Assembly (NCBI GenBank): GCA_963920705.1 | Contig: OY987238.1 | Span: 14,626,183-14,690,182, forward strand | Direction: 5' to 3' | Origin: Odiellus spinosus | Taxonomy: Eukaryota > Arthropoda > Arachnida > Opiliones > Phalangiidae | Length of the DNA stretch: 64,000 bases | Part shown: piece by piece, positions 35,000-49,014 of the stretch | Layout of the letters: the number at the start of each line of letters is the position of its first letter | Position numbering within the stretch: position 1 is the first letter of the stretch | Position numbers and translations under genes: made by a program | The notes under the pieces: generated by a model | Told to the model about the DNA's origin: nothing | The model's input: only the letters and a program-made list of their open reading frames with translations | Databases searched by the model: none

Positions 35000-37900
35000 G
35001 CTGCGAAATATAAGGAAGAACAAAAAAATAAATCTTCCCACTCATTCTGTCCATAAAAGTAACGGTAAAACACGCGCAAAACGTAACTCCTTGAATTAAA
35101 CGACACTCCCCGCTTTGAAAAAAAATTCTTATCAGTTTATTAACAAATATAATTGATTGTACAATACATCATCAATTAACAATTACATTCTTGATCCCAT
35201 TATGTAGTAATAAAATTGAAGAATAAAAAAAAATACGGGGGAAATACATTTACGGGGGATGGAATATTTTTTTGAGTAAAATTCACATTTCTTATTCATA
35301 TAATAATATATAACCATTCCAAAAATATAAGGCAGTATTTTTAGGCAACTTTGATGAAAAATTACGCTAGTTAGGTAGTTTTTACGAAGGGAATATAACC
35401 TGTTTTGACACCCGTACTAACCCGTAATGTTTGTCATCTCGTATACGTGTGTAATATAATATAAAGGGTTCATTTTTAACCAAAATTTGGGGTATTTTCC
35501 ACAAGTTTCGTAAAAAAAAAAAGGGTTGTAGGTTTTATACCCCTTAATGGAAGAAAAATTCTACGCGTGTCACTTGATTCTTTATCGTATAAATACGCCT
35601 AATTCATAAGAAAATAATTCAAACTTATAGGCTTAGGATCCATGGAGGATTTGAAATCTCTGGTTAACGGTTAATAGTTTTACTACTTGTCAAGATATCA
35701 AACTATCCATGGAATCGGTTAAGCCTCATTTTCATGGTCGCTTGTACGCTAGAGGAGATATTTCACGCGTATTACGACATGGTTTCAAGCGCTGTTAAAG
35801 AGTGAAAATATTAAGCTAGTTCTATCGTACACACGACTATGAAAATGGGGCTTTAAAATTTTATTTCTAGATTAGTTTGATTTAAAATTGAATTAGGCTT
35901 AATTATTTCAACGATTTGCTTTCTTCCGTTAACTTTCAAAAGGATCGCGTATTATTTAACTATAACTAAACAACGTAACTATCATCAACTAGCCATCATT
36001 TTATTAATATTTATAAGGCACTTTTTAATTTGAAACAACTGGTATAGTAATAATAATTTTGATTATAATATAGATAAGCTTTTAAAAAAAAACACACGAA
36101 TCCCCGCTTACCATTTGGAAAATTGTTTTTTCTTTCTTCGTGGCAATTAATTTATATCCCAATATTAAAAAATATATATGGCCTAAAATATGGCCGTATT
36201 CAAATTGTTCTTCGATATGATTCAAATACAATATATTTATACATTAATTTCAAACCTTATTTCGTTAGAAATTATTAATGTTTTTTTTTAAGGCACTAAA
36301 CAGCTAGGCATCAATGTATCAGAATATTTCGCAACTGCAGCAAAATCTGGTTATATCAAATATTCATACGAGTACGCTCGTGGAACATTTACGAGATAAT
36401 TTGTAATAAATGTTTGAATTATGTTAAGGGATAGTGAAATGTAATTGTACAAGATGAAAATATCTCCAGAAATAATTCATAAACCCTTTAGAATAAAGCT
36501 AAAAATCGTCTGCTAGATTGGACGGTACTAGCTTAGTTTTCTGACCACCACGTGTACGTACAAGACTAGGTGAATGTTCTTTTTTAAAGTTATTAAACAA
36601 ATAGCCACGCGTAATATCGGTGATTTGTAGAACCCGTTTAAAATCACCTTTTCTCTGGTATCAAACTGTTCCGCACGGGCGAGGAAAGATGGTTTTCAAC
36701 TGGTATCTCTTAAAATGACTTTTTTGGTAGCGAAATACTCTCATTTTTATTAAAATTAGGCTTAAATTCAATAATTAACCCTAAAACAAAGATAAATTTA
36801 CTTTCTACGGTACTTTAACTAATTTTACCTCAGAAAACTAAACTAATTAACCAAACGAAGCGTCAAATTTGGCAAAATTTAAAGTGTTTAAAATTAGTAA
36901 TATTTCTAAAAAATTCGGATATCAGTGAATACATTTCATTATCCCTTTAATTCTAATATCCATCATAAATCATTTTTGTTAACGTTTAAACCACACTAAG
37001 GTCTATACGAAGGTAGCGAAAATTAATCCTGTAGTTAATTTATTTGGTCCCTACAATTTTATTCTATCGTATATCGGCAATTATTCTAATCCTGAAAGGC
37101 TAGACGGAAAATAATATAACAAAATTGCTTAAACTTCATAGTAGGAAATTAAATATGAATGGCATCAAAAGCGCGTTTATTCACCGTGCTTAAAGGGCTA
37201 GAGACTCCAAATATAAAATTTTTAATATTTTCCCTTACTCCAAATGTACGTCATAATTTTTTTTAAAGATAATTAAGCTTCTGGAAGTTTTTTTGAGTTG
37301 AATTTGTCAGTTTCCTAGTGACCTGATAGTGTTAAATTTTATGTTTTAGGCTTAGCACGAGTCTTTAAGGTACGAATTAGGCCTAACACTCATTGTCGAT
37401 AGTAAAATTGCTATTTTAGTGGTCGAGGTTAGCTTCTAATGGTGTCGTAACAATTTTTACTGGGACATTAAGATGTCAATTTTATTATACTTATTAGAAC
37501 AACCTTGTTGGGACTTCAATATGACACTAATCTGAATAAAATTAAAATCTATTTTAGCATTAATTAAAGTAATAAAGATTTAAATGCATTAAATTATAAG
37601 TAAAATACTTCCCAAGCAGATCGAGAGCCAAATATAGACTAGATGACGAATGTTCTAAAATTATCAAATAATTAAATCCCACAGACCATGTACTGGACTA
37701 ACAACTTTTGGAGCTCTTTGTCAATATAAATCAAAATTTGACACTTAAAAAAAGGAGTCACTAGCCCTTTAAAAAGGATTTTTCTTCAATTTATCTGATT
37801 TTTTCGGGTTAACTCAATACGATAAAATTTGGAATAAGAAAATAGAGGCATCTGTTCAAATAATATTTATATTTTACGAGAATTTTATAGATTAGCGATC

Positions 37901-40004
37901 CCGTATTAAGAGCGGAATATACGCATGCATGCTCTAAATCTTTTTTGGCAGATTATAATTTATTTATTTTTTTCGCTTTTTTTGCGGGTGTAATTTTTTT
38001 CTCAATGAATAAGTTATTTTACGTTTGGCCTACTAAATGTCTCAGATATATAAATAATAATAATCATACACTTATATAAAGAGAAAATCAGACTGAATTT
38101 GCAGTACGTTAAGAACTGTCTAACTTCCTACGAATTCCTTCCGCGTACTCATTTTTAAATGTCTGGAATGTTTAACTTTTAATTTAAGTCTGTTTAGGTC
38201 GTGGTTATTGAGCGTGTTAAAATTTGTAACCCTCCTATTTCTCCCCCATAGATGCTATTTATGAAATAAAGGTCAAGTGAAGGTGTAAAAAAAATGATTT
38301 TTAAAGATTTAATTTTTTAAACTACCGCCTTACAAGAAAAAGTTAGTCGTGGTGAAGTCTTGGGGAATTATTAAAGACTTCCCAAAGACTTTTCTATTGT
38401 TCTTGAAGATCTCTTAAGATCAGATGTATTTTTTTCATTAAGGGCCTTGACGTAAAGAATTTACGAAGCCAAAGGTAAAAGGGAACTAGTCTTTTAATTG
38501 GTTGAAGGTTCTCCTTTCAATTTAATACCAATTAAATCATTTCCTTAATGAAAATAACTTGATTTTCATCTTCACTCTCCCTTTATTATCAAAAATAAAA
38601 TAAGCTTTATTATTTCACCGTCCCTTAAGCTCCATAGTTTTTTTATTTTTAATTTGGATGCAGAACCTGTTTTTTTAATTCCTTATGAATGACTGATACG
38701 ATTACGCTGGAATTTTTTATCTAATTTAATCTATGATCCGTTACTTCTGTTACAAAAATTAAACTTTAACCCGGGTATATTGCGTAAAAGTGGTCCCCTT
38801 TTGTATAAAGAATTTGGCTAAAGGGCCTTGGATATTCCTAGAGTAATCAGTATCCGTTAATGGAGTTTATATATAAAGATATTGCGTACGATAATAATTA
38901 CTATAATATAATATTGCTGTTCTACAAATAATAAGTTTTTTACAGAGAAAATGACGTGGTATTTAAACGGAAAACACTAAACGTCTCGTAAGTAAAGTTT
39001 TTCGTTCAATACCACGTTGTTTTCTCTACAGAAAAAAACTTAAATTTAACTATAATCATAACCATTAGAAAGTAGGCTTAACTATCTACGAAGAGTTTGA
39101 TATATCTCACCATTAACAAGCGAAAACGTGCCTTTTAAAGATATTTTGAAACTTTAATTGTAGTATCAAAAGAGAGTACTATCGCGTGATTGGCTAAAGA
39201 CCCTTTAATAGCGAGATTTCAAAATCTCCACCAATCCTCGTTAAGCCTACTTTCGAATAAGTTGATAATTAGTTTAATATTTGTTTGTAAATTTGTTAAC
39301 TAGTTAATAATGCCTATTTTAACTAACTTTTTATCAAGCTTTTTTTATCACTTTAAATTGAAATGGTCTTAGGGCTTGAATCGTGGCAATCAGACGCCAA
39401 AAAAAAAAAAAAAAGAAAAAAAAGGCTACCTTATCTCTAGAGAAATCATCGATATGAAAAGTATAACGAAACACTGCGTGATCTAACTGACAAATAAATT
39501 GAATACGCTATATTGTTAGATAATTTAAGCCACGTTTTCACGAGAATGATTCGGGAGGAAAAAGTACAGAGATTTGCGAGAGAAATATCCAAAAAAAGTT
39601 GTCGCGAGAGCGTGCGATATCGTATTTTTTGCCACTCTTACTTCATCGATATCGCTAATTGATAAATGGTTCACGTGAAAACGTGGCTTTGCTTGTTATA
39701 AAACCCAGGAAACTTAAAAAGACACACTTAAATATCATCCTACGACTTTAAAATTAATCTACAATAGGAATTATAGTTTAGTGTCATTTTAAAGAGCGTA
39801 AAATTGATGGCAATTCTGTAAATAATCATTAAAATTACTTATAAGCCCCTTATACAAATCGCTGCACCGAATCAGATATAAAATAAAAATGATTACATAT
39901 CTATACCAAAATACCGGTAATAATTTTTTCCCCCATTTAAAACCAAAAGGGTTGGCTGCGGCGCCAGAGAAAATGTACAAGGTCGCTATTAACTTTTCTT
40001 TCTT
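35000..40004. other. AT-rich gene-free stretch with foldback remnants
   Basis: No exon was recognised on either strand. Hairpins include: 38936-39030 (TTTACAGAGAAAATGACGTG against CACGTTGTTTTCTCTACAG), 39055-39250 (GAAAGTAGGCTTAACTATC against CGTTAAGCCTACTTTCG, related to the 16-kb MITE), 39525-39690 (TAAGCCACGTTTTCACG against CGTGAAAACGTGGCTT), and a partial copy at 35625-35860. An A-rich run lies near 39398. Confidence 0.5.
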
Positions 40005-42845
40005 TTACATTTGCTGAACAATTTGATATTTTTCCTTCATATCTAAGTTTTGTTTCCTGGGATCGCGTTTCTTGCGATTGGCTAACATTTCCCTCATTTG
40101 AGCGGCGCTCATATTTAGATTTAGATCGTCTTTACCAGTAGCGGAGCCAGAGCTGGCCGTATTATTTTGAGGCGAAGCCCCTTGAGAAACGCCGGTAGTT
40201 TTCTTTTTGTTTTCCGTAACGCTGTTGTTATTATTGTTGATAATTGTACCCGAACCTAAAGTGTTCCCCATATTTTAGTCATCGAGAGAAAATTGACTAT
40301 TTTGAAGAGAAGCTAACCATCTTGGTTTAATCTAAACAAACAACCCGACTAAACGCAAATGGGTTAAACCAAAAGTCTATCCATAAAAGTAAACAACGCC
40401 CCGTAGCTTAATAATATCAGCAAAGGTCCAGTTTTACGTACTAGCCCATCATATAAAACTAGCCAAAAAAGTCATCACCCCTGTCTGGCTAGAGTGATTT
40501 GCACTCTTCCTCGATATTTTGTCTTACCTCCCAACTACGGAATATCTCAAAAGAGTGATTTTATCTATTTACAAGGCGACTGCGGCCGCTAGAGTATCTC
40601 GAATCCTGCAGAATCTGTTGGTACATATACCCGGACCTTTGCTGATCGTATTCAGATATGGGATGGTGTGATAAACTTTTGTTTAAACTAAATTTCCATT
40701 CGTGTTCCTGAAAAAACCCGTGACAGCCTCATTTTGATTAAATTATCCTTTTTTACAACCATTTCAATTAAAATACCACGAAACTAAAAATCCTATACAT
40801 CAAAACAAGAAGACCGAGTCAAAATTATAAAAGAATAATGGATTAAAATCCCACAAACTAAATTCAGGGTAAATATCTATACACAGTCGAGGCAGATGTT
40901 AAACGTAAAGGCGCAACAATTTTCAACAAGTGGTTAGCTTCCTTTACTCCTAATACTAATAACAGGGATTCTTAAACAACAAAAAATTCACGGTCAAATA
41001 TTTTACCATTAGTAGCTGATCCATTCTGAGCTTCTACCTTGGCTGGCGACGTTTCTTTTATTTCTTTTACCTCCTTAATCTCCTCTTTTTTGGCATCCAG
41101 AGACGATTTACCATTCTACGATATCAATACGTTTCAATATTAAAGTAGACGAGCAACCCGACTCGATTAGGGCTTCATAAAATTGATCTCGCGCCAAATT
41201 CTCAAACTTAATCACCATAAATTGAAATAGTTCCCCGAGACTGAACTATTGCGTGACGTTGGTTTCACTTTGGATTTACATATAATTCAATCAAATAAGG
41301 AAAGAAATTGGCTCTCCCAATCAAGAAAAATAGACTAATTTTGTCAAAAATGGTCCAAATTAGATAATTCAAATAGAATTTGACCAGATGAAATAAAAAA
41401 ATGTGAACCAAAGACATTTTAGAATTGGATCCGCTTAATATTCAATCCAGGCCCCTACCAAAAGTTAGCCTGATCTGAAGAGGTCCCCAAGATCACTACA
41501 AAAGTCTTCGGGAAGTCTTTAACACTTCCCCAAGACTTCTTGACTTAACGAAAGACTTCCAAACAGGTCTTAAGACTACAAAAGACTCCCGAAAGAATTC
41601 CCCAAGACCTCTTAAGGCTAACTTTTTTTATTAAGGATAATTAAAGGCCTGTAAGGTGATTAACACGCAAGTAAGAATGATTATGAGTTAAGATTAAGCA
41701 TGTAGGAACCATTTTCCAATCCCAAATTGAAAAACAGTCCCTTTTAGAATTAACCAAGGTATGAAATAAACTAATTAAAGGCCTGTAAGGTGATTAACGT
41801 GCAAGTAGGAATGATTCGGAATGAAGATTAATAATTTAGGAATCATTTTCCAATCCCAAATTGAAAAACAGTCCCTTTTAGAATTAACCAAGGTATTAAA
41901 TAAACTAATTAAAGGTCTTTTATTTGTTAGGGGGGTAATTATTTCAATATTTCAATTGATCTATTAATTTTGGGTCAAAATTTTGTTTGAATCTCCCAAT
42001 TTGGACCATTTTTGACAAAATGATTTGATTTTTGCTCATTAGATAAGCCGATATCTTTCGTTTTTCATTGGGAGGTTTTTGATATTAAAAGCAAAACCAA
42101 CATCATGCCTAACAGACTACAGATTTCTTAAATTTCTGAAGATTAAATTGGAGTTTTTGGAGTAAGATAAATTGGACGAGGTCCAAATCAAATCAGAGAC
42201 ACAGTCTACTTTAATCCTCGAATGTAAATCCAAATAACGCCCGGTAGAATAGAGGGAAGAACTTACCAAAGCGTGATTCTGGGATTCAGTTTCGGTCTTT
42301 TTAGCACCACCATTTTCTTCGATTTGAGATTGTTTTTTAGATTCTTCAGTTTTCTGAACGGGTTTCTCATCTTTCGCTACTTTTTCCGCAACTTTTTCAA
42401 CAACTTTCTCGGTAGTTTCTTCAACTTTACCGTTACTGGAAATACGCGATTCAACCTCTTCGCTCTTCGCAAATTGAGAAGCGGGTGTCTTCTTGTATAT
42501 TACGTTGGCTTGCGTACCTTTCACTACCAATTTACGCTCCTTATACCATTTATCGGCATCCTCATCCAAAACCAAAAGTTTCGTTTCATTAACCATGGCT
42601 TTAATTCTTTCAACAACTTGCCGATGATTTTCATTCGCGATATTTACTCCGTTAACTTCGATGATTCTATCGGCTTCTCTTAATCCGGCTTTCTCAGCCG
42701 GACTTCCTTCATCAACTTTACCAATAAATTGTCCCGTTTTAGCCTTTTCGGCGTGTAAATTGAATCCGTATCCGTCGAAATCTGGCCATTTAACTAGATG
42801 ACAAAGACGCGGTGCTGGCGCGTCCGCGGGTATTTCCGAAGCCAT
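40005..42845 (-). CDS. NHERF1: NHERF/EBP50-type PDZ scaffold (insect Sip1-like), complete, three exons, 312 residues
   Basis: Exons on the minus strand: 42845-42267, 41115-41007 and 40255-40005, with GT-AG junctions and agreeing phases. One PDZ domain spans about residues 13-93: the carboxylate-binding loop is GYGFNL (25-30), [14 protein letters not shown] follows, and His74 opens the second helix, as expected for a class I PDZ that binds S/T-x-hydrophobic C-termini. Then comes a Lys/Glu-rich low-complexity stretch with [14 protein letters not shown], an Asn-rich segment in exon 3, and a basic C-terminus, [13 protein letters not shown] to YQIVQQM, resembling the ERM-binding tail of the family. 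NHERFs tether ion exchangers and receptors to ezrin/radixin/moesin under the plasma membrane. Vertebrate NHERF1 has two PDZ domains; a single one fits insect Sip1. It is divergent from oaf, whose start lies 1.5 kb away. Confidence 0.92.
40376..40560. repeat. Diverged dispersed repeat in NHERF intron 2
   Basis: CCATAAAAGTAAACAACGCC and TAGCTTAAT match the 163-bp unit of 31969-32773. AACTAGCCAAAAAAGTCATC and CACCCCTGTCTGGCTAGAGT match, on the opposite strand, the segment near 32900-32945. It is a single, older copy of that element. Confidence 0.7.
41338..42025. repeat. Inverted ends enclosing a 134-bp tandem duplication, NHERF intron 1
   Basis: TTTTGTCAAAAATGGTCCAA at about 41339 is answered by TTGGACCATTTTTGACAAAA near 42000. 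Between them AATTAAAGGCCTGTAAGGTG starts at 41639 and again at 41773, with a third partial start at 41907, so the period is 134 bases. Words of the form AAGTCTTCGGGAAGTCTTTA recur at 41490-41620 and, inverted, near 38350-38410. Confidence 0.6.
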
Positions 42846-43503
42846 GGGTATTATCCCGATTCTTAACTATATATTTCGAATTTCAAATAAACTATTACCT
42901 TTACCACTAAGCCTCGGTCTAACTAATAAGTAATAATAACGCGGATTCTGATATCACTAATCAGTGGAAATTTTACAAAACCTATTTACGAGAAACGTTG
43001 GATGAAATAAAACGAAAATTGTCACGATTAACGTGGAAAAAAATTGAATTCAATTATCTCATTAACATTCACTAACTCAATTCATCAATATTATAATTTA
43101 AAGCAACGAACAAAAACGCGTATTCCCGGAATTCGACAAAACCGTGAACTGACGAAAATAGAAAGGGAATTTGTACTCAATTTAGGGAAAATGGCATCCA
43201 CGAAGAAACATTCCAAAATTTTTCAAGCTCAATTCCCCCTATTTGTTTACAGCCCCTTTATCGTTACCTACGCTATTTTAGAAGGCCCGTGCGCGCTCTT
43301 TGGCGAGCGGCGACTTTAAGCTGAAAATATTACACAAGGCAGTCGGTAGATATCGCTCTTATGTCCCAAACTCCGGGGATCTTCCTTTAAGATGTTAAAG
43401 TTTAGGGGGTACATGAATAAAGTTTTTCATTCAATAAATTGTTGAGATCAGGTTTTAATACTAAAATACCAAGTAGTATCACAATTTACTTAAAACAAAT
43501 TTT

Positions 43504-43644
43504 TATCACAGTTAATTAACGTAAGTATTATCACAGTTAATTAACGTAAGTATTATCACAGTTAATTAACGTAAGTATTATCACAGTTAATTAACGTAAG
43601 TATTATCACAGTTAATTAACGTAAGTATTATCACAGTTAATTAA
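43504..43644. repeat. 25-bp minisatellite, between NHERF and oaf
   Basis: GTTAATTAACGTAAGTATTA plus TCACA repeats five to six times without error. It lies in the 1.5-kb interval between the divergent NHERF and oaf starts, so it could sit near regulatory DNA of either; that is positional inference only. Confidence 0.92.
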
Positions 43645-44331
43645 CTTGCTTGAAACTGATTATTTGGACAGTACAAACATTATTTTGGAATTACTAATTT
43701 TAAACTTTTAAAACTTTAAAATTATTATAATAAAATAATAATCAAATGTGAACCTAAGCTTATGTCACAATATAGCTTGTCTATAAAACCATTAACTTCG
43801 CTAAAGTATCGTAGGTAACGGTAAAACTGTCTAGAGAATTATATTTTTGTGTTAATAGTTTATTCCATGCTTAATCTACTATAACTTGAGAAATCATCCC
43901 GCTTCCTGGCTGGATAACAGCCGACCACCGAGCAGACGAACCTAAAGTCACGTGACAATTTTCGGGACATAAACACACCCCCCGACGGCCAAACGGTGCG
44001 AATTAAACGGACCAGAAAAAAAAAAAATTTTGGAGGAGCACGGGCCTTCTAAAATAGCGTAGGTAACGCCTTTATATACTTTTTAGTTAACTAATTAACC
44101 GCTGTTAATAACGAGCGCCCCTGTAGTTCTTCAACTATCCAAGATGGACGTCGGTGATGGATAGAAGGTCGCGAAATTAGTCTTAAGATTTTGTCAATTA
44201 ATCGTAGTTAAATTAAATTAATTCTAACGTTTATAGTAAAAATTTAACTGGTGAAAAATAGCCAAACCCAAATTCGGTTGCCACCCTAATATGAAAAACA
44301 AATTTATCGTTTTATAGCATGCAAATTAATT

Positions 44332-45792
<1,461 letters not shown>

Positions 45793-46761
45793 ATATATAT
45801 ACGAGCGTCTAAACTAAACAAAAAAAAAAATCGGTACGATGATCTTCCACAGACTATATAATAAGTACAATGTCCTAGTTAGTGCTTTTTCTGTATAATT
45901 GTTTAACGCGGGGTAAAACAAAGGGGGTGTTAAAAACCCGTAACAATATCGTTCAACCCTAATATTTACTTTATTTCCCGTAATTATTTGATTTCCCAGA
46001 TCCGTAAGAACCCCGTTTTTGCCCCTTAAAACCAAGGTATAGCAATTTTGAATTTTTGACAAATGTACGAGTCATTTACAATTACAAAGCGGATCTAACT
46101 TGATATAGTTTTTAAATTAAACGGCTTTTTTTACTACTTAACTTTCAACGTTGATATTAAAGTATATTTAATTGGCTATTAGCGTTTCGTTGGTATATTT
46201 GAATAATATATGATAAAAAGAAAATGTACGGATGATAACGCGACTAAAACTAAACTGAAATCTATTATTTTTTAGTTTTTGACAAAAATCATCGCGATAA
46301 TTTAAAATAAATATACGGTACACGCATTTTACGACGCTATAGCATTGTTGACCCTTATCAAAAACCAAGCCCTAAGGTACGGCGTTCCGTATGAATAAAA
46401 TATATATATATTATAACGTAATTAAAAATATCGCGTAAAAAGTTTAAAAAAAGGGTGGCCTACAAACTTTAACCCTGATTGATTAAATTAAAATGAATAA
46501 TGTGTTAGTTTTAATCAATTAAGAGTGTTAAAATGTTAATAAAACTCGAATAAAAGTTTTCTCGTTAACATATGCTTAATTAACAAAGTTGTAAACTTGG
46601 AATTTAAGCCTGTTAAGCCCAACTCAATTTGAAATTCAAAAAAGTGACGGAATAATTTTTTTGGGTAATCAAAGAGCGTTTAAAAATAAACGCTGTTTGA
46701 TTAGCCGTATATTTTAGCCAAATCAGTTAATTACTTCGTTAATTAACGAGAAATCTTTGAA
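45793..46761. other. oaf 3' flank, no gene seen
   Basis: AT-rich DNA. AATAAA words occur at 46306 and 46393, but neither is close enough to the stop to be assigned with confidence as the polyadenylation signal. Confidence 0.35.
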
Positions 46762-47177
46762 AGGGAGAATGCAACTTAACAACAAGAGATTTTTTTTTAT
46801 AGATTTCTTATCGTTTAAATAAGCCTAATCCACTAGTTAAAAAAATTACGAACAAATATTAAACTAGAAATAAATTTAAAACTTACCCGGAAAATAGGCT
46901 TAGCTGGATTCATGGAGATCAGCTGATTTCCTCGCGTATAAGGTCTAGGGACCAATCAAATGCAATTGTAAGTCTCATGGAGATCTCATCGGTCGCTAGA
47001 CCTTACACGGAGCCAATTCAGCTGATCTCCATGAATCCCGTTAAGCCTATTTTCCCGGTAAATTTTAATTTCTAGTTTAATATTTAATTCGCAAACTTTT
47101 TACTGTTGGATTAGGCCTATTTAAATGATAAGGAATCGATAAAAAAAAATCACTGGTTTTTAGATTTCATTCTACCT
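46762..47177. repeat. 416-bp hairpin MITE with TGAA target duplication
   Basis: The left end is AGGGAGAATGCAACTTAA and the right end CATTCTACCT; TGAA flanks both sides (46758-46761 and 47178-47181). Long arms carry TTATCGTTTAAATAAGCCTA, AACTAGAAATAAATTTAAAA and CTTACCCGGAAAATAGGCTT, with complements on the right. The centre contains GGATTCATGGAGATC and its complement. Confidence 0.85.
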
Positions 47178-47911
47178 TGAAAGGAATTTTAATAATATTT
47201 TTAATCTCTTACTTCGTTAAAAATAAATACTCGTTTGTATTATCGTTTTTAAGATTAAATTCTAATCAAATTAATCTTAATTCGCACCTAAATTAAAACG
47301 GGGAATAAATACCGCGTATAAATTTCTAAATAACGAGAGAAGGAGATTTTCTAATATATTTAAGTTTTAATTAAAGTTTTAAACCAAAAAAAGGGGTTTG
47401 AAATTTTAGCTTTTTCCTACTCTTTAAAAAGAAAAAACGTAAAAGAAAATGTAAAGAAATGTTTTTGAAGGTAAAAACCTTCCTGTATGCCATGACCCTA
47501 TGCTTCCACTGCAATTGAAATATACAAAAATAACAAAAAGCTATTTTCTACAACCATAAAAAACTTATATTTGAACGAGCCGATTGGCAATTAACGTGTA
47601 TATAAATATATATAGAATCTACGATAATAAATTTGGCAGGTAGTATAAAGTCTTAATTGTTTAGCGGATATTTTTATAAGAACGAGTGTCGTGAAAAATT
47701 GGGTTTTAACTAATATCTTACTAAAATTTAATTTTTTTAAAGGGAGTATGAAGTAATTTTCTTTTATATATTACTAATGCGAACTTAGCTAAGTGGGCGG
47801 GAACTTCCAGCCCTGATAACTCCTCCCCTAGCCTTGGGAAGGAATACTTTTTGTTAAATAAATCAGGAAAACAATCAAAGAGCAGAGATTGCTAACATAA
47901 ACTACGATACG

Positions 47912-48181
47912 AGGGAAGAATGAAGCTTATTCGAAAAGTAGGCTTAACACGGATCCATGGAGAGTTTCAAATCTTGCCGTTAAGTCTCTGACCAATGAAA
48001 CAGTTGGAATAATTAGCTGATTAAAACCCAGTATGGATCCTTGCTAAGCCTACTTTCTGAGTAGGCTTCCCTTTAAATTTATTTCTAGATATTACTATTG
48101 AATCTGGAATTATTTTAACGATAAGTAGTCGATATAAATCCAATATTACCTGGCTAGCATCATTTTAGCTTCATTTTCCCT
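47912..48181. repeat. Hairpin MITE, GAAGC-ended subfamily
   Basis: AGGGAAGAATGAAGCTTATT at the left and AGCTTCATTTTCCCT at the right, followed by TTAA. AGTAGGCTTAACACGGATCC near 47937 is answered by GGATCCTTGCTAAGCCTACT near 48035. The left flank does not repeat TTAA, so that side may have mutated. Confidence 0.7.
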
Positions 48182-48612
48182 TTAATTTAGCGCAAAAACC
48201 CAATTTTTTTACGAAACTAGTTCTTTTAAAACTTATTTCATTCAATAAAGTAAACTAAAAAATTATATTTTGACTATTATTTGTTAAAGCTTAAGCTCAT
48301 TTGTAACTTTAAACTTTTTAACAATGTTAAAAATCAGTGTTTTTTAGTAGACTGGTGGACGATAAACACGCGAGATCAAATTAAAAAGAGTGTAAAAATA
48401 CGATAACTGTAAAAACCCTACGCGAAAAACTTGAGAAACGTTTTAGGTGATGACTATAAAAATTATTGAAAGCTCATTGAACAAAAATATTTGAAATTTA
48501 CCGTTTATATCAAGTTTTTCAATAAAAAAAATGTGGTTTGTTTAATAAAATGTTGCTTCGCGTTTTCTTATTTAATTTCATAAACTTTTTTTGGGAGGTT
48601 TAGTTCCCTTAA

Positions 48613-49010
48613 AGGGAGAATGCAACCTAATTACAAGTGATTTTTTATCGATTCCTTATCGTTTAAATAGGCCTAATCCATCGATAAAAAGTTTACAATA
48701 CAAATATTAAACTAGAAATAAATTTAAAACTTACCCTGAAAATAGGCTTAGCGGGATTCATGGAGATCCTAAATTGCCCGTCGTTCGCGCGAGATCTCCA
48801 CGAGACTTACGTCGCGCGCGATTGGTCGCTAGACCTTACACGCGAGGAAAACAGGACCTCCATGAATCCCGCTAAGCCTATTTTCAGGGTAAGTTTTAAA
48901 TTTATTTCTAGTTTAATATTTGTTTGTAAATATTTTCAGTAGTGGATTAGGCATATTTAAACCATAAGGAATCGATAAAAAATCACTTGTTGTTAGGTTG
49001 CATTCTCCCT
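48613..49010. repeat. 398-bp hairpin MITE with perfect TTAA target duplication
   Basis: AGGGAGAATGCAACCTAA to TTAGGTTGCATTCTCCCT, with TTAA at 48609-48612 and 49011-49014. The arms pair over roughly 150 bases each. This is the best-preserved member in the window and defines the family ends. Confidence 0.9.
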
Positions 49011-49014
49011 TTAA

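Noticed and set aside
43044..43319. Plus-strand 91-residue frame upstream of NHERF
   Set aside because: It lies just upstream of NHERF on the opposite strand, has no family resemblance, and most likely covers promoter or 5' UTR sequence.
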